From Gemmatales bacterium (GTDB lineage Bacteria; Planctomycetota; Planctomycetia; Gemmatales; Gemmataceae): a DNA stretch of 64,000 nt. Each line of letters opens with the position of its first letter. The stretch's first letter is position 1. The DNA is taken from NCBI GenBank assembly GCA_026004675.1, contig BPJP01000002.1:248001-312000 (forward strand). The letters run 5' to 3'. The notes under the pieces were generated by a model, which was not told the origin of the DNA, ran no database searches, and saw nothing but the letters and a program-made list of their open reading frames with translations. This document shows positions 9,485 to 18,515 of this stretch, one piece after another. The translations under genes and the position numbers were made by a program.

Positions 9485-10429
9485 ATGGCCCCAGAAGCAA
9501 AAACAAAAACTCGCCAATACATCAAACCTGCAAGCACACAGCCTGGCGGCGGGTTCTGCATGAAAATCGAATTAGCATGGAGTCGGCTGCGCCGAAAGTA
9601 CCTGCGCATCTTCCGCAGGGGCTACGTTCGGCGCATGGCGGAGAAACGCCAGGGAGATTGTCCCAACTGTCCGCACGACATCATCGATCCGCGCGACCTG
9701 AAGTATTGCCGAAACGTCTGCAACTACTGGTTTCACAAACGCGACGATCCGTTCACGTGGCGCGACGAGCTTGGCATCGCCCGCGCGGGGTTGATGGATG
9801 TCTTTATCTGGTGCTTTATCTTTCTGGTTTTGAGCATGGTCTTCGCCGCTCTGGCCATAGCGGTGTCTCCTTACTTTTGGATACCGTTTTCGATACCGGC
9901 GTTTTTGTACTTCTTCATGTTCTTCTTCTTCCGCGATCCCAAACGGGACATCCCCAAGGACGCCAATTTGTTGGTCAGTCCAGCGGATGGTAAAGTCACC
10001 TTCATAGGGGAGGTTCCCGCTCCGGAGTTTCCCGGCGGACGGGCTGTGCGCGTCAGCATCTTCCTGTCGATCTTCAACGTCCACGTCAATCGCGTGCCAG
10101 CGGCGGGAAGGGTTACCAATGTTCGCTATTTTCCAGGCAAATTCAAGAATGCCCTGCGGGCTTCAAGCGCCGAAACCAACGAACAAATGTGGATCGATTT
10201 TGATTGTGGCGGCAAAAAAATTCAGGTGCGCCAAATTGCCGGGGCCATCGCCCGCAAAATCGTATGCATGCTCAAGGTCGGCGACACCGTGGCGAAAGGC
10301 GAACGTTTCGGCATGATCAAGTTCGGCTCGCGGACCGACATTTACGTTCCTGCCCAACCCGCACCAGGTTTGCTCGTCAAGGTGGGCGACCGCGTCAAAG
10401 GGGGAAGCACCGCCTTGATGAAACTGTAA
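9485..10429 (+). CDS. psd: Phosphatidylserine decarboxylase family protein with N-terminal Cys4 motif and membrane segments
   Basis: A 314-residue protein. The C-terminal half matches short-form (type A) phosphatidylserine decarboxylase: VSPADGKV (165-171), the NVHVNRVP histidine region (198-205) and the self-cleavage site FGSR with Gly281-Ser282, where the pyruvoyl group would form. It should convert phosphatidylserine to phosphatidylethanolamine at the membrane. Two hydrophobic segments lie around 104-127 and 131-149. Unusually, residues 59-79 carry C-x2-C-x12-C-x3-C, a possible metal site absent from ordinary Psd. A later ATG at 9560 would still retain this motif. The gene follows the preceding one with a 3-base gap. 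Confidence 0.85.
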   Translation: MAPEAKTKTRQYIKPASTQPGGGFCMKIELAWSRLRRKYLRIFRRGYVRRMAEKRQGDCPNCPHDIIDPRDLKYCRNVCNYWFHKRDDPFTWRDELGIARAGLMDVFIWCFIFLVLSMVFAALAIAVSPYFWIPFSIPAFLYFFMFFFFRDPKRDIPKDANLLVSPADGKVTFIGEVPAPEFPGGRAVRVSIFLSIFNVHVNRVPAAGRVTNVRYFPGKFKNALRASSAETNEQMWIDFDCGGKKIQVRQIAGAIARKIVCMLKVGDTVAKGERFGMIKFGSRTDIYVPAQPAPGLLVKVGDRVKGGSTALMKL

Positions 10430-10470
10430 ACCGGTTGGCCTATGCCAGGGTCCGCTTCGAATCGCTTCAC

Positions 10471-10698
10471 TTATTTTTCGCCTTTGGCCGTTGCCGAAAC
10501 CTTGCCAATCCAAACCGTGGCAACGACCGCTACTACAGTGACCAGAATGGCATAGCCGATCATGGCCGCAAGGCCTCGCGCTTCGCCGAAAAACTGCTTG
10601 AAAGCTGCTTGAACCGCTTCATTCCAGGCGAGGGCAGCGACCATCCCGAAAGCAGAGGTGATCAAACCCGCCATCCGCTCGATTACTTCGTTCTTCAT
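10471..10698 (-). CDS. Small membrane protein, DUF5654 type
   Basis: 75 residues starting MKNEVIERM. The pattern ITSAFGMVAALAWNEAVQAAFKQFFGE followed by a hydrophobic helix (AAMIGYAILVTVVAVVATVWIG) matches the short two-helix DUF5654 family found in archaea and some bacteria. Function unknown. The frame is open upstream to 10818, but the family N-terminus fits the start at 10698. It converges on the preceding psd gene. Confidence 0.7.
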   Translation of the reverse strand: MKNEVIERMAGLITSAFGMVAALAWNEAVQAAFKQFFGEARGLAAMIGYAILVTVVAVVATVWIGKVSATAKGEK

Positions 10699-10897
10699 GA
10701 TCTGGCCCGACGTGGTGACGCCGTCTTGCCGCCGCCGAGAAACCAAGAACAGACAACGACGACAAAACGTTTTTTCTATTGTAGGACACGCAAGCTCGCG
10801 GACCAGAAATGCTCGCAAGCGTTTCGGCCAAACCGGGACGCGTTATTCGTGGAGACCCGATACAATAGAAACGATATCGAAATGCCAAGGGGGACGT

Positions 10898-11989
10898 ATG
10901 CCGGCACGGGTCATTTTAGCGATGAGCGGCGGGGTCGATAGCTCGGTAGCCGCTGTCTTGTTGAAGCAAAAAGGCTACGAAGTAATCGGGTTGTTCATGC
11001 GCACTGGCGTTCATGATGAGCAGGAGGAAATACCAGCCCACAAAAAGGGGTGTTGCAGCGCCATGGACGCCGGCGACGCCCGCCGGGTTGCCGATCAGCT
11101 CGATATCCCGTTCTATGCCCTGGACTTCGAGAATGATTTTGGCAAAATCATCGACTATTTCGCCGACGAATACCTTCGGGGTCGAACCCCCAACCCGTGC
11201 GTCGTGTGCAACAATTGGCTCAAGTTCGGCAAGCTGTGGTCGTATGGTCGGCAATTGCAAGCCGACTACGTAGCCACCGGACACTATGCTCAAGTGCTAT
11301 CTAGAGAAGGCCGACACGAGCTTCACCGTGGCGCCGATCCCGAAAAAGACCAGTCTTACGTTCTCTTTGGAATCGACCGCGAGCTGTTGCCCCGCTTGCT
11401 TTTTCCGGTTGGGGGCTACCAGAAATCCCAGATTCGCCGATTGGCACGGGAGTCCGGCTTGGGGCTTTGCGACAAGCCCGACAGTGTGGAGATTTGTTTT
11501 GTGCCTGGAGGCGATCATGTGCAGGTCATTCGCCAGCGTCGTCCGGACGCCGATACCGCTGGCGAAATTGTCGATACCAGCGGGAAGGTACTGGCCCGGC
11601 ATTCGGGAATCGAAAAGTTTACGGTGGGCCAGCGCAAGGGACTGGGTTTCGCCGCCGGTAGTCGGCGTTTCGTACTCGAGATCATTCCTCAAGAAAACCG
11701 AGTGGTTGTCGGCGACCGTGAAGACCTGCTCGCGAAAGAGTTGCTGGCTTCACGGACCAACTGGCTGATAGAACCGCCCACCAAGCCTGTGCTGTGTCAG
11801 GCGAAAATCCGCTATCGGCATCAGGCCGCCGAAGCCGTTGTCTTCCCTGAAACAGACGACTGGGTGAGAGTGGTCTTCTCCGAACCGCAACAGGCGATTA
11901 CTCCTGGCCAGGCGGTCGTGTTCTACGAGGGAACCCGAGTGCTGGGCGGAGGATGGATCGAGCAGGCCGAGCGAAAAACGACCGTTTGA
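10898..11989 (+). CDS. mnmA: tRNA-specific 2-thiouridylase MnmA
   Basis: 363 residues. The enzyme installs the 2-thio group on U34 of tRNA-Lys, -Glu and -Gln using ATP and a persulfide. Motifs: PP-loop SGGVDSS (10-16), catalytic C101 in NPCVVCNNWLKFG, second catalytic C200 in SVEICFVPGG, and the C-terminal beta-barrel (FTVGQRKGLGFA). ATG at 10898 follows AAGGGGG at about 10887; longer in-frame extensions upstream lack family similarity. Confidence 0.95.
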   Translation: MPARVILAMSGGVDSSVAAVLLKQKGYEVIGLFMRTGVHDEQEEIPAHKKGCCSAMDAGDARRVADQLDIPFYALDFENDFGKIIDYFADEYLRGRTPNPCVVCNNWLKFGKLWSYGRQLQADYVATGHYAQVLSREGRHELHRGADPEKDQSYVLFGIDRELLPRLLFPVGGYQKSQIRRLARESGLGLCDKPDSVEICFVPGGDHVQVIRQRRPDADTAGEIVDTSGKVLARHSGIEKFTVGQRKGLGFAAGSRRFVLEIIPQENRVVVGDREDLLAKELLASRTNWLIEPPTKPVLCQAKIRYRHQAAEAVVFPETDDWVRVVFSEPQQAITPGQAVVFYEGTRVLGGGWIEQAERKTTV

Positions 11990-12005
11990 CAAAAAAGCAA
12001 AGCCG

Positions 12006-12050
12006 CGAGGGAAACGAAGGCTCAACACAGCAATGCGACCCTTTCCCTCG
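12006..12050. terminator. Possible transcription-end hairpin between convergent genes
   Basis: A 9-bp perfect inverted repeat (12006-12014 CGAGGGAAA with 12042-12050) lies between mnmA and the convergent lipoprotein gene. There is no clear T-run, so the role is uncertain. Confidence 0.35.
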
Positions 12051-12085
12051 CCGGCTTCGCGGTCTTTCTCACTGAGTGCCTCGCC

Positions 12086-12568
12086 TCAATTCTTGGGCGC
12101 CGGCATCTTCTTGAGAATATCGTTGACGCTCTTTTCCAGCGATTTGAAACCCGTATCGACTTTGGTATCGAGAGCCTTGATAGCTTTAGCTGTATCGTCC
12201 GCCTTGGTGGCGAGATTGTCGAGTTTGGTCTGCGCCATGGCGGATTCAACCGCCAGTTTATCCAGCTTTTTGCCGTTATCATCGACCTTGGTGGTGATCG
12301 TGGCGCGTTCCAATTTGGCATCGTCGAGCTTCATACCGTTCTCGACAAGCTTCTTGTTGGCTTCTTCGATAAGGGTGGTGTTGTTAGCGATTTGTTTGGC
12401 TTGTTCCTGGAGTTTGGCGTCGGCGGCGTCGAGCTTTTCGTGAGCCTGCTGCAAGCTATATTGCACGCAATCCAACTGCCAGCTGAGACAATCCAAACGG
12501 TCCATTAGCTTGGGTCGGCAACCGACCATAGCCAACAGAACGAGGGGTACGATAGCCAAGCGTTTCAT
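12086..12568 (-). CDS. Coiled-coil lipoprotein
   Basis: 160 residues. A lipoprotein signal (MKRLAIVPLVLLAMVGC) places the lipidated Cys at 17. The remainder is strongly helical and charged (LDAADAKLQEQAKQIANNTTLIEEANKKL, repeated TKVD/TKAD segments), a probable long coiled coil reaching into the periplasm. No enzyme family is recognised. The start at 12568 has GGAGG directly upstream. It lies 198 bases downstream of, and co-directional with, the kinase-fold gene. Confidence 0.8.
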   Translation of the reverse strand: MKRLAIVPLVLLAMVGCRPKLMDRLDCLSWQLDCVQYSLQQAHEKLDAADAKLQEQAKQIANNTTLIEEANKKLVENGMKLDDAKLERATITTKVDDNGKKLDKLAVESAMAQTKLDNLATKADDTAKAIKALDTKVDTGFKSLEKSVNDILKKMPAPKN

Positions 12569-12766
12569 GGTGGGGTCCTCCTTGACCCGGATCGGGTAGT
12601 CTGCCAAAGTTGTCTTCCCGCCGTAGTCATCGTCGTTCTGGCCGCGGGAATTGAGGCAATGTTCGAGAATCGGGAAAGCTGGAAAGTCAAGGTAGTGCAG
12701 GCGGACGGAATGTTCGGAACGTAGGCGGCGGTCGATTTGTAGCGATCGAAGAGGCTTGCGACGTCC

Positions 12767-13861
12767 TCAGGCGCGCGAGACGCCCGCAGGCGTCGTGACA
12801 CAAAATGGCGTGAGATCATGGGCCAGCTCCGCCGGTGTTTGATAGCGGGCAGCCGGGTTCTTGGCCATCATCTTCAACACAACCGGAACCAGCTGCGGAG
12901 GTACGTCGGGACGCACTTTTTCCAAGGGTGCGGGGTTGTGGGTTTGATGATAACCGAGCTTCTCCTGAATCGTCTTGCCTGGAAAAGGAGGCCTGCCCGT
13001 CAAGGCGAAGTACAAGATGCATCCAAGGCGATAAATATCGCTGCGGATGTCGGCGGACCGGGAGTCCCTGATCATTTCCGGAGGCATATAGTCGGCTGGC
13101 GAAAGGATGGCGCCGGAACGAAGTTGAGGGCTGCCGCCGACGAAAAGAGGTGCTTCTTCGTTTAAATTGGCCAGACCGAGATTGAGAATTTTGACGACGC
13201 CGCGAGGCACTGCCGAGGACGACGACGAGTCGGACGAAGTCTGATTGGCCTGGTAACCAGCGATGAGAATGTTTTCGGGTTTGATATTGCAGAATCCCAA
13301 ACCTCGCTCGTAGGCGTGCTGCAAGCCGAGAGCCGTTTGTCGGAGGAAATTACATGCCAATTGCACCGGCAGCGGACCGACGTGCCTCACCAGAGCAGCG
13401 AGGTCCATGCCTTCGACGTACTCCATTACGAGGACATACATGCCGCCGACTTCGAAGGCGTCAAAAGCCGTCAAGATGTTGGTGTGCGACAGCTGAGCGA
13501 TGTTCTGCACTTCGCGTGTAAATTTCGTCCTCGACTTTGGATCGTTGGTCAAATGGGGAGCCATGAGCCGGATCACCACCAGCCTCCCCATGGTAGCGTG
13601 CACGGCTTTGAAGGTCTGACCAGTGGAGCCCTGTCCGAGCCGTTCGACGATGCGGTACTGTCCCAGAACGAGTTCCTTGCCTTTGCCCGTCAGAATATGG
13701 TTCGCCTGGTAAGCGGTCAGCAATCCCTGCTGTATGAGCAGGCGCGCAAGAGTCTTCCCGTCGTTGGCTTTTGACTCCAAATCGCGCACGCCGCGCTCTA
13801 GCCGACGGTCGAAGAGCAGTCCGCAATCACGAAGTTGGTCAACAAAAGTTTTGACGTCCAT
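12767..13861 (-). CDS. Serine/threonine kinase-fold protein, predicted pseudokinase
   Basis: 364 residues. An N-terminal region (about 1-65, ending LLTAYQANHILTGKGKELVLGQY) of the type seen in planctomycete kinases precedes a Hanks-type kinase fold. The Gly loop LGQGSTGQTFK (75-85) is intact. The ATP-anchoring Lys is Arg (VVIRLM, R98), the HRD Asp is Asn (GFCNIKPENI, N192) and the DFG Asp is Asn (KILNLGLANL, N227). Each was confirmed at the codon level (CGG, AAT, AAT). The activation segment and later lobes (PPEM, DIRSDIYRLGCILY) look normal. This should bind partners or possibly nucleotide without phosphotransfer. No membrane segment is present. Confidence 0.85.
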   Translation of the reverse strand: MDVKTFVDQLRDCGLLFDRRLERGVRDLESKANDGKTLARLLIQQGLLTAYQANHILTGKGKELVLGQYRIVERLGQGSTGQTFKAVHATMGRLVVIRLMAPHLTNDPKSRTKFTREVQNIAQLSHTNILTAFDAFEVGGMYVLVMEYVEGMDLAALVRHVGPLPVQLACNFLRQTALGLQHAYERGLGFCNIKPENILIAGYQANQTSSDSSSSSAVPRGVVKILNLGLANLNEEAPLFVGGSPQLRSGAILSPADYMPPEMIRDSRSADIRSDIYRLGCILYFALTGRPPFPGKTIQEKLGYHQTHNPAPLEKVRPDVPPQLVPVVLKMMAKNPAARYQTPAELAHDLTPFCVTTPAGVSRA

Positions 13862-14219
13862 TAGCGTCTTTTAGAAAGGCAACGTTTTATGCCCAGGCTC
13901 CCGTTCCCCATTGCCGGTACGAGTTCGGCGCCAAGTAACAAGTAACTGGGACTTTCTCGCAGTCCGATCCCCGTTTAAATGGCCGGAAAACCTATTTACA
14001 GAAAACCCGTTTGCCGGCACATTTCCCACAAACGAGCCGGCAAACGGGTACGTTATGCTACCGGCACACTTGATATCATTTTCCAACGTAACTACCTCAA
14101 CTGCAAGTAAAAAGCGTAATTTCAATCAAGCTATCGTTCGTCGTGCACAGGCACACGAGCTTGCTGTCACCATGCGACATCGTTGTGTGTCGTTGCCATT
14201 TGCGACAAAGGAGGATCCC
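13862..14219. other. Divergent intergenic region with long hairpin
   Basis: 358 bases between the divergent pseudokinase gene and dtd. No gene is seen. It holds a 14-bp perfect inverted repeat at 14005-14049 and presumably both promoters. Confidence 0.5.
14005..14049. repeat. 14-bp perfect inverted repeat
   Basis: Left arm 14005-14018 (ACCCGTTTGCCGGC), right arm 14036-14049, loop 17 bases. Read on the minus strand it is followed by TTTTC, so it could be a weak leftward terminator; it could also be an operator between the divergent genes. Confidence 0.6.
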
Positions 14220-14672
14220 ATGCGGGCGGTTTTGCAGCGAGTCAGTCGGGCTAAAGTCGCTGTGGAAGGAGAAGTGGTGGGTGAAATCGGCCATGGACTG
14301 CTCGTCTTGCTGGGCGTCACACACGCCGATACGCCAGAGCAAGCCCGCTGGCTGGCAGACAAGATCAGCCAGCTCCGCGTTTTCGAAGACGACCAGGGGA
14401 AAATGAACCGCAGCGTCATCGACGTCGGCGGCAGCATTCTCGTTGTCAGCCAATTCACGTTGTTCGGCGATTGCAGCAAAGGGCGCCGGCCAAGTTTTGT
14501 CACTGCCGCTCCTCCGGAACTGGCCATCCCCCTGTACGAATCGTTTATCGACGCCGTCAAAGCCCAGGGCATTCCGACCGCCACTGGCCGATTCGGCGCT
14601 ATGATGCAGGTTGAACTCGTCAATGAAGGTCCGGTGACACTGATTCTCGACACGGCAGCCCGCTCGCACTGA
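14220..14672 (+). CDS. dtd: D-aminoacyl-tRNA deacylase
   Basis: 150 residues. The enzyme hydrolyses D-aminoacyl- and glycyl-mischarged tRNAs. The N-terminus [13 protein letters not shown], the catalytic-loop motif [17 protein letters not shown] (77-93) and the Gly-cisPro motif NEGPVT (135-140) are diagnostic. ATG at 14220 has AAAGGAGG about 6 bases upstream, which fixes the start despite a long in-frame extension. Confidence 0.95.
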   Translation: MRAVLQRVSRAKVAVEGEVVGEIGHGLLVLLGVTHADTPEQARWLADKISQLRVFEDDQGKMNRSVIDVGGSILVVSQFTLFGDCSKGRRPSFVTAAPPELAIPLYESFIDAVKAQGIPTATGRFGAMMQVELVNEGPVTLILDTAARSH

Positions 14673-14691
14673 TCAGCAGGGCTTCCTTTCG

Positions 14692-16242
14692 CTACCGACT
14701 TTCATTCTTCCCAACATTGCGCACATGAAAGGCGATCGAGAGCAGCGTGATGCACCACAGGGTTCCCAACCCAAGCGGCGCCCAATCCAGCCACAGAGGC
14801 ATCAAGCCGGCGAGAACGAAGAAGGCCAACCCGAAGAGATAACAACGCCCCCAGTAACTGCTTCCCATCGCGAAAAAGGCCATCCCCGAAAGAACCGCCG
14901 AGAAGGGATATAATGTCAACTCATCCCAGCGGTCGCCCATCAGTTCGCGCACGACGACTACTGTCACCATGTACGCCAAAAAATAAGCGATCCAAATGGC
15001 CCACAGTTGGCGTTCCGCCCAGTTGGTAGGCAGGAAGGTTCGGCTGCGGTAGCACCAGAACACGACCAGGATGAGCGCAAATTGCACGCCGCGAACAAGC
15101 CAATGCACACCGCGTATGTATCCCGTTTGCGTCAGCAGGAACTTGGCCAGGTGAGCGCAAAACATGATGACCGCGATCCAGACCAACATCTGGGACCAGC
15201 TGCGAAAGGCTTTGGCATGATGACTGCGATCCAGTGCCCGCGTGAGATGATCGAAGACGCCAAGACTGCGCGCACTGATCGGCTCTCCGGCCAGAAAACG
15301 TTGCAGGTCGTCGGCCAATTCCGCCGCACTCGCATAACGCTGTTTGGGATCCTTATGGACGCATTTGAGACAGATGATCTCGATGTCGCGTTCCACCATC
15401 GGATTCAGTTGGCGTGGTGGAATGGGATCCTGCTCGATAACTTGTTGGATCGTGTCGAGGGGAGTGTGAGCGCGGAAGAGGGGTTTTCCGGTAATCAATT
15501 CATAAAGCACAGCGCCGAGACCGTACACGTCGGTGGTCGGTCCAAGCTCATTCGTCTTGCCGGCTGCCTGTTCCGGTGCCATGTAACTTGGCGTTCCCAA
15601 GACGGCACCCGTGCGTGTCTGCCCCGAATCTCCTCCCAGCTTTTTCGCCAAACCGAAGTCTGCGACATGCGGTTCGTCGTTGGCATCGAGAAGAATGTTG
15701 CTCGGTTTCAAGTCGCGGTGCAAGATTTGGCGACTGTGGGCATAATGGATCGCCCGAGCCGTCTGCATCACATAGCGTGCTGCTTTTTTCGTCGGCAAGG
15801 GACCATCGGCGAGCACCTTCGCCAGCGACGGCCCCTCGACGTATTCCATGCTGTAATAGTATTGGCCGTTGATTTCGCCAAACCCGAGCACCGTGACAAT
15901 ATTCGGATGTTGCAAGCGCGCAGCGGCTTCCGCTTCGATTCGAAACCGCGCCAGATCCTCGCTATTTGCGAGCGGGCCTTGAATGATCAATTTCAAAGCC
16001 ACGATGCGATCCAGTTTTTTTTCGCGGGCCTTGAAAACGACGCCCATGCCGCCCCGGCCGAGTTCTTCGAGTAAAACGAAATCCCCAAGTTCCCGCTCGG
16101 CGATGACGGGCATGCATTCCATGGTTCGGTTGCCGCGCGCTGTCATCGTCGGCGACAATTCCGCCGCCCCTTCTTGCGTCGAATCCTGGGCCGGTACATA
16201 CCTGGCAGTCGGTTCCTCATCTGGTGAAGCGGGAATCATCAT
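14692..16242 (-). CDS. Membrane serine/threonine protein kinase
   Basis: 516 residues. A disordered N-terminus (1-50) precedes a complete Hanks kinase domain (about 52-315): GRGGMGVVFKA loop, K84 in VALKLI, HRDLKPSN (175-182), DFG (195-197), GTPSYMAPE. All catalytic residues are present. A linker leads to a C-terminal block with about six to eight hydrophobic helices (from about 350 on). The cytoplasmic kinase plus polytopic C-terminus suggests sensing or anchoring through the membrane; targets are unknown. It converges on dtd. Confidence 0.9.
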   Translation of the reverse strand: MMIPASPDEEPTARYVPAQDSTQEGAAELSPTMTARGNRTMECMPVIAERELGDFVLLEELGRGGMGVVFKAREKKLDRIVALKLIIQGPLANSEDLARFRIEAEAAARLQHPNIVTVLGFGEINGQYYYSMEYVEGPSLAKVLADGPLPTKKAARYVMQTARAIHYAHSRQILHRDLKPSNILLDANDEPHVADFGLAKKLGGDSGQTRTGAVLGTPSYMAPEQAAGKTNELGPTTDVYGLGAVLYELITGKPLFRAHTPLDTIQQVIEQDPIPPRQLNPMVERDIEIICLKCVHKDPKQRYASAAELADDLQRFLAGEPISARSLGVFDHLTRALDRSHHAKAFRSWSQMLVWIAVIMFCAHLAKFLLTQTGYIRGVHWLVRGVQFALILVVFWCYRSRTFLPTNWAERQLWAIWIAYFLAYMVTVVVVRELMGDRWDELTLYPFSAVLSGMAFFAMGSSYWGRCYLFGLAFFVLAGLMPLWLDWAPLGLGTLWCITLLSIAFHVRNVGKNESR

Positions 16243-16324
16243 CGGCCTCCATGACTGCGATCGCTAATGCGTTCCATCTTAAAGGATTTCTCGCTGGTGG
16301 AAAATCGCCGTTTTGGCGAAGCGC

Positions 16325-16357
16325 AAGAAAAACGCCCTCGCGTTCATCGCCAGGGCG
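16325..16357 (-). terminator. Rho-independent terminator of the TIGR03000 gene
   Basis: On the minus strand a stem CGCCCT/AGGGCG (16352-16357 with 16333-16338, extended by an inner 3-bp stem) is followed by TTTTTCTT (16325-16332). Confidence 0.7.
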
Positions 16358-16387
16358 CTGCAGGAGGTCGATTCAATCGAGTCGGAT

Positions 16388-16987
16388 TTAACGAGACGTC
16401 GGTTCGACGAACATATCGACAGTCAGCTGTTCACCGGCACGAGCGCTGACTTCGCGCGTCCGAGTCACCTTGCCATTGGGACCGTTCCAGGTCGCTTTGA
16501 TCTTGAAGGTGTAGTCCTTGTTCGGATCAAGGGCCGGCGTTTCGAACGACCGATTCGTTCCGGTCGAGGTGGTCTGCTGACCGTTGATCTCCACTTTGGC
16601 ATCGGCAGGAACGATCAGGTTGAGCAAGGCCGGCGCGCTCTCCGTGGGCACGCGGTAGAACGAACGATAAACACCGGGCTGAGACATCGCCGTGCTGCTG
16701 CTGGGCTGGCTGACGTAGACCACCCGACGCCGACCCAAACGGCCTGTCGTGACCACGCAGCATTGCTGACCACAGCTGGTCGAGCAGCAGACCGGCACGC
16801 AACAGGTGGTCTGGCAGCAAGAGGTCGTGCAGCAAGTCGTTGCACAGCAGCCGCGGTAATAGCTCCGCCGAGTCGTTCGGCAGCGCCGATTGGACAACGG
16901 GCCGCCTTCTGCTGTTTCCGTGATGAGCAGCTCACCTGCTGTGACAAGAGCTGCCACGCCTAGAATTGGAATCCACCGCCGAAGCAT
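16388..16987 (-). CDS. TIGR03000-domain protein with cysteine-rich CCxxx repeats
   Basis: 199 residues. The N-terminal hydrophobic segment (about 5-20) is a probable signal peptide. Residues 47-77 consist of CC doublets every five residues (47, 52, 57, 62, 67, then C72 and CC76). The C-terminal part (about 118-195) fits the TIGR03000 domain common in planctomycetes: LIVPADAKVEINGQQT, RSFETPALDPNKDYTFKI, VSARAGEQLTVDMFV. Function unknown; an envelope location is inferred from the signal peptide. The Cys region suggests dense disulfides or metal binding. Confidence 0.85.
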   Translation of the reverse strand: MLRRWIPILGVAALVTAGELLITETAEGGPLSNRRCRTTRRSYYRGCCATTCCTTSCCQTTCCVPVCCSTSCGQQCCVVTTGRLGRRRVVYVSQPSSSTAMSQPGVYRSFYRVPTESAPALLNLIVPADAKVEINGQQTTSTGTNRSFETPALDPNKDYTFKIKATWNGPNGKVTRTREVSARAGEQLTVDMFVEPTSR

Positions 16988-17201
16988 CTTGATTCTCCTT
17001 TCGCTTCGTTCCCTGGCCCTATCGGGGCCTCATTCTTCCACTGAACACGGGTAACCGCACCCGTGATTCCCTCCATCTCTCGCTGACGTGACCTAGATAT
17101 GTCATCCGTTTGTCTCTTCGAGACTATGCTTTAACTACGAAAAAGACCGACCAGTGGACAGATGACGAACCGAGACTTTTAAAAATTTGGAAAAATTTCC
17201 G

Positions 17202-18204
17202 TCAATCACCTATTCGGAGCAGCACTTTCCCGTTTTTTCCGGGCCTTGCCGCGTGCTCAACCGCGTCCTTGATTCGGTCGAGCGGATAGGTGGCAGCTAT
17301 TTCCGAAGTCAGTACCCCCAATTGAAGCAGACGCATGATCTGGCGAAACAACGACAGCATGGTAATCACTCGCTGGTTTTGAGCCCAAATCGAAAGCCAG
17401 AACCCCTCGATGATCCGCTGCCCGGAAATCAATAATCGCGGATGCACGCTCAAGGGCTGGTCCGACAAGGTGCCATAAACCAGCATGCGGCCACCGACAG
17501 CGAGTCCGGCGGCTACTTGGGAACCAGTTTCTCCGCCAACGGCGTCCAGTGCGTAAGGCACGCCGGTTCCTCCCGTGATTGCCTGCAAGCGATCGGTTAC
17601 CGATTCCTTTGCCGTGCAGATGACTTCGTTGCCGCCAAGGTCCAACAGTTCCTGCGCCTGCTCTGGCCGCCGAATCACATTGATGGTTTTGAATCCGAAA
17701 TGCCGGCCCAAGCGAATGACCATCCGACCCAAAGCACTCCCTGCCGCCGTCTGAGCCAGCCAACTATTTTTTTGCACGCGCAACACATGGCGAATCATCG
17801 CCAAAGCACTGGCCGGGTTCACAAAGAACGCGGCTGCCTGTTCGTCAGACAAGTCGTCCGGGACAGGCACGGCTTGCCGGGCCGGAATGACAACGTATTC
17901 TTGCCAGTTGCCGCTCTTGCGGTTCAACACTGCGACCCGCCGGCCGGGCTTCAGCCGGCGAATTTTCGCCAGCCAACCAGGCCCGACGGCATCGACCACT
18001 CCCATCCCTTCGAATCCAGGCGTCGCCGGCAGCTGCGCCGCGCTCGCATACCGTCCCCCCAACAAGCAACAAATCCGATGGATTGATCGGGCTGGCAAGC
18101 ATCCGTACACGCACTTCATTTCTACCAGGTTCCGGGATCGGCACATCGCGAACCTGCAGAACTTCAGCTGGCGGACCGTATCTGTCGAATACTACTGCTT
18201 TCAT
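17202..18204 (-). pseudogene. MDR-family zinc-independent alcohol dehydrogenase / quinone oxidoreductase, frameshifted
   Basis: The gene starts MKAVVFDRYGPPAEVLQV at 18204 and reads to the VRVRMLASPINPSDLLLVGG segment. Frame is lost in a run of six C (18055-18060, G6 on the coding strand) and resumes as GRYASAAQLPATPGFEGMGVVDAVG. Removing one G restores a 333-residue medium-chain dehydrogenase with the GFEG motif, a nucleotide-binding region (SALGRMVIRLGRHFGFKTI) and a normal end. Such enzymes reduce quinones or enoyl substrates with NADPH. A homopolymer over-call is the simplest explanation; true inactivation is possible. Confidence 0.75.
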
Positions 18205-18515
18205 GGCTATTCCAACGTACTCATCTCCGAGGACCACGAGGCGGCTGCGACCCAGCGCCCTTGGCAATTTCGTTGCCTACCGATATGCGCTCATTCTATC
18301 GGCAGGCCGACGCGTTTTCGGATTACGACAGCATCGACACCAGGGACAAGGTGCACGCGGTGGTCTGCTGGACGCATGCGCCGCGGAAATTTGACGAAAC
18401 GCGTACCGGCTATACCTGATGTGCGCGTTCGGTTTTGGGTGTCAGCAGGTTGACCAGATCGAGAAAGAGATGGCCCGTGCATTCCGCTGAGCGGCTGAAG
18501 GATCTTGATCGATAG
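18205..18515. other. Intergenic region without recognisable features
   Basis: 311 bases between the start of the leftward MDR gene and the 3' end of the leftward tRNA-Pro. I see no gene, terminator or repeat here. Confidence 0.5.

Noticed and set aside
14925..16100. Plus-strand frame of 355 residues opposite the membrane kinase
   Set aside because: Kinase motifs (HRDLKPSN, DFG) on the minus strand are decisive; the plus frame has none.
18050..18065. Programmed frameshift in the MDR oxidoreductase at the C6 run
   Set aside because: Slippery heptamer and stimulatory structure are not seen, and fourteen similar homopolymer insertions nearby point to consensus error.
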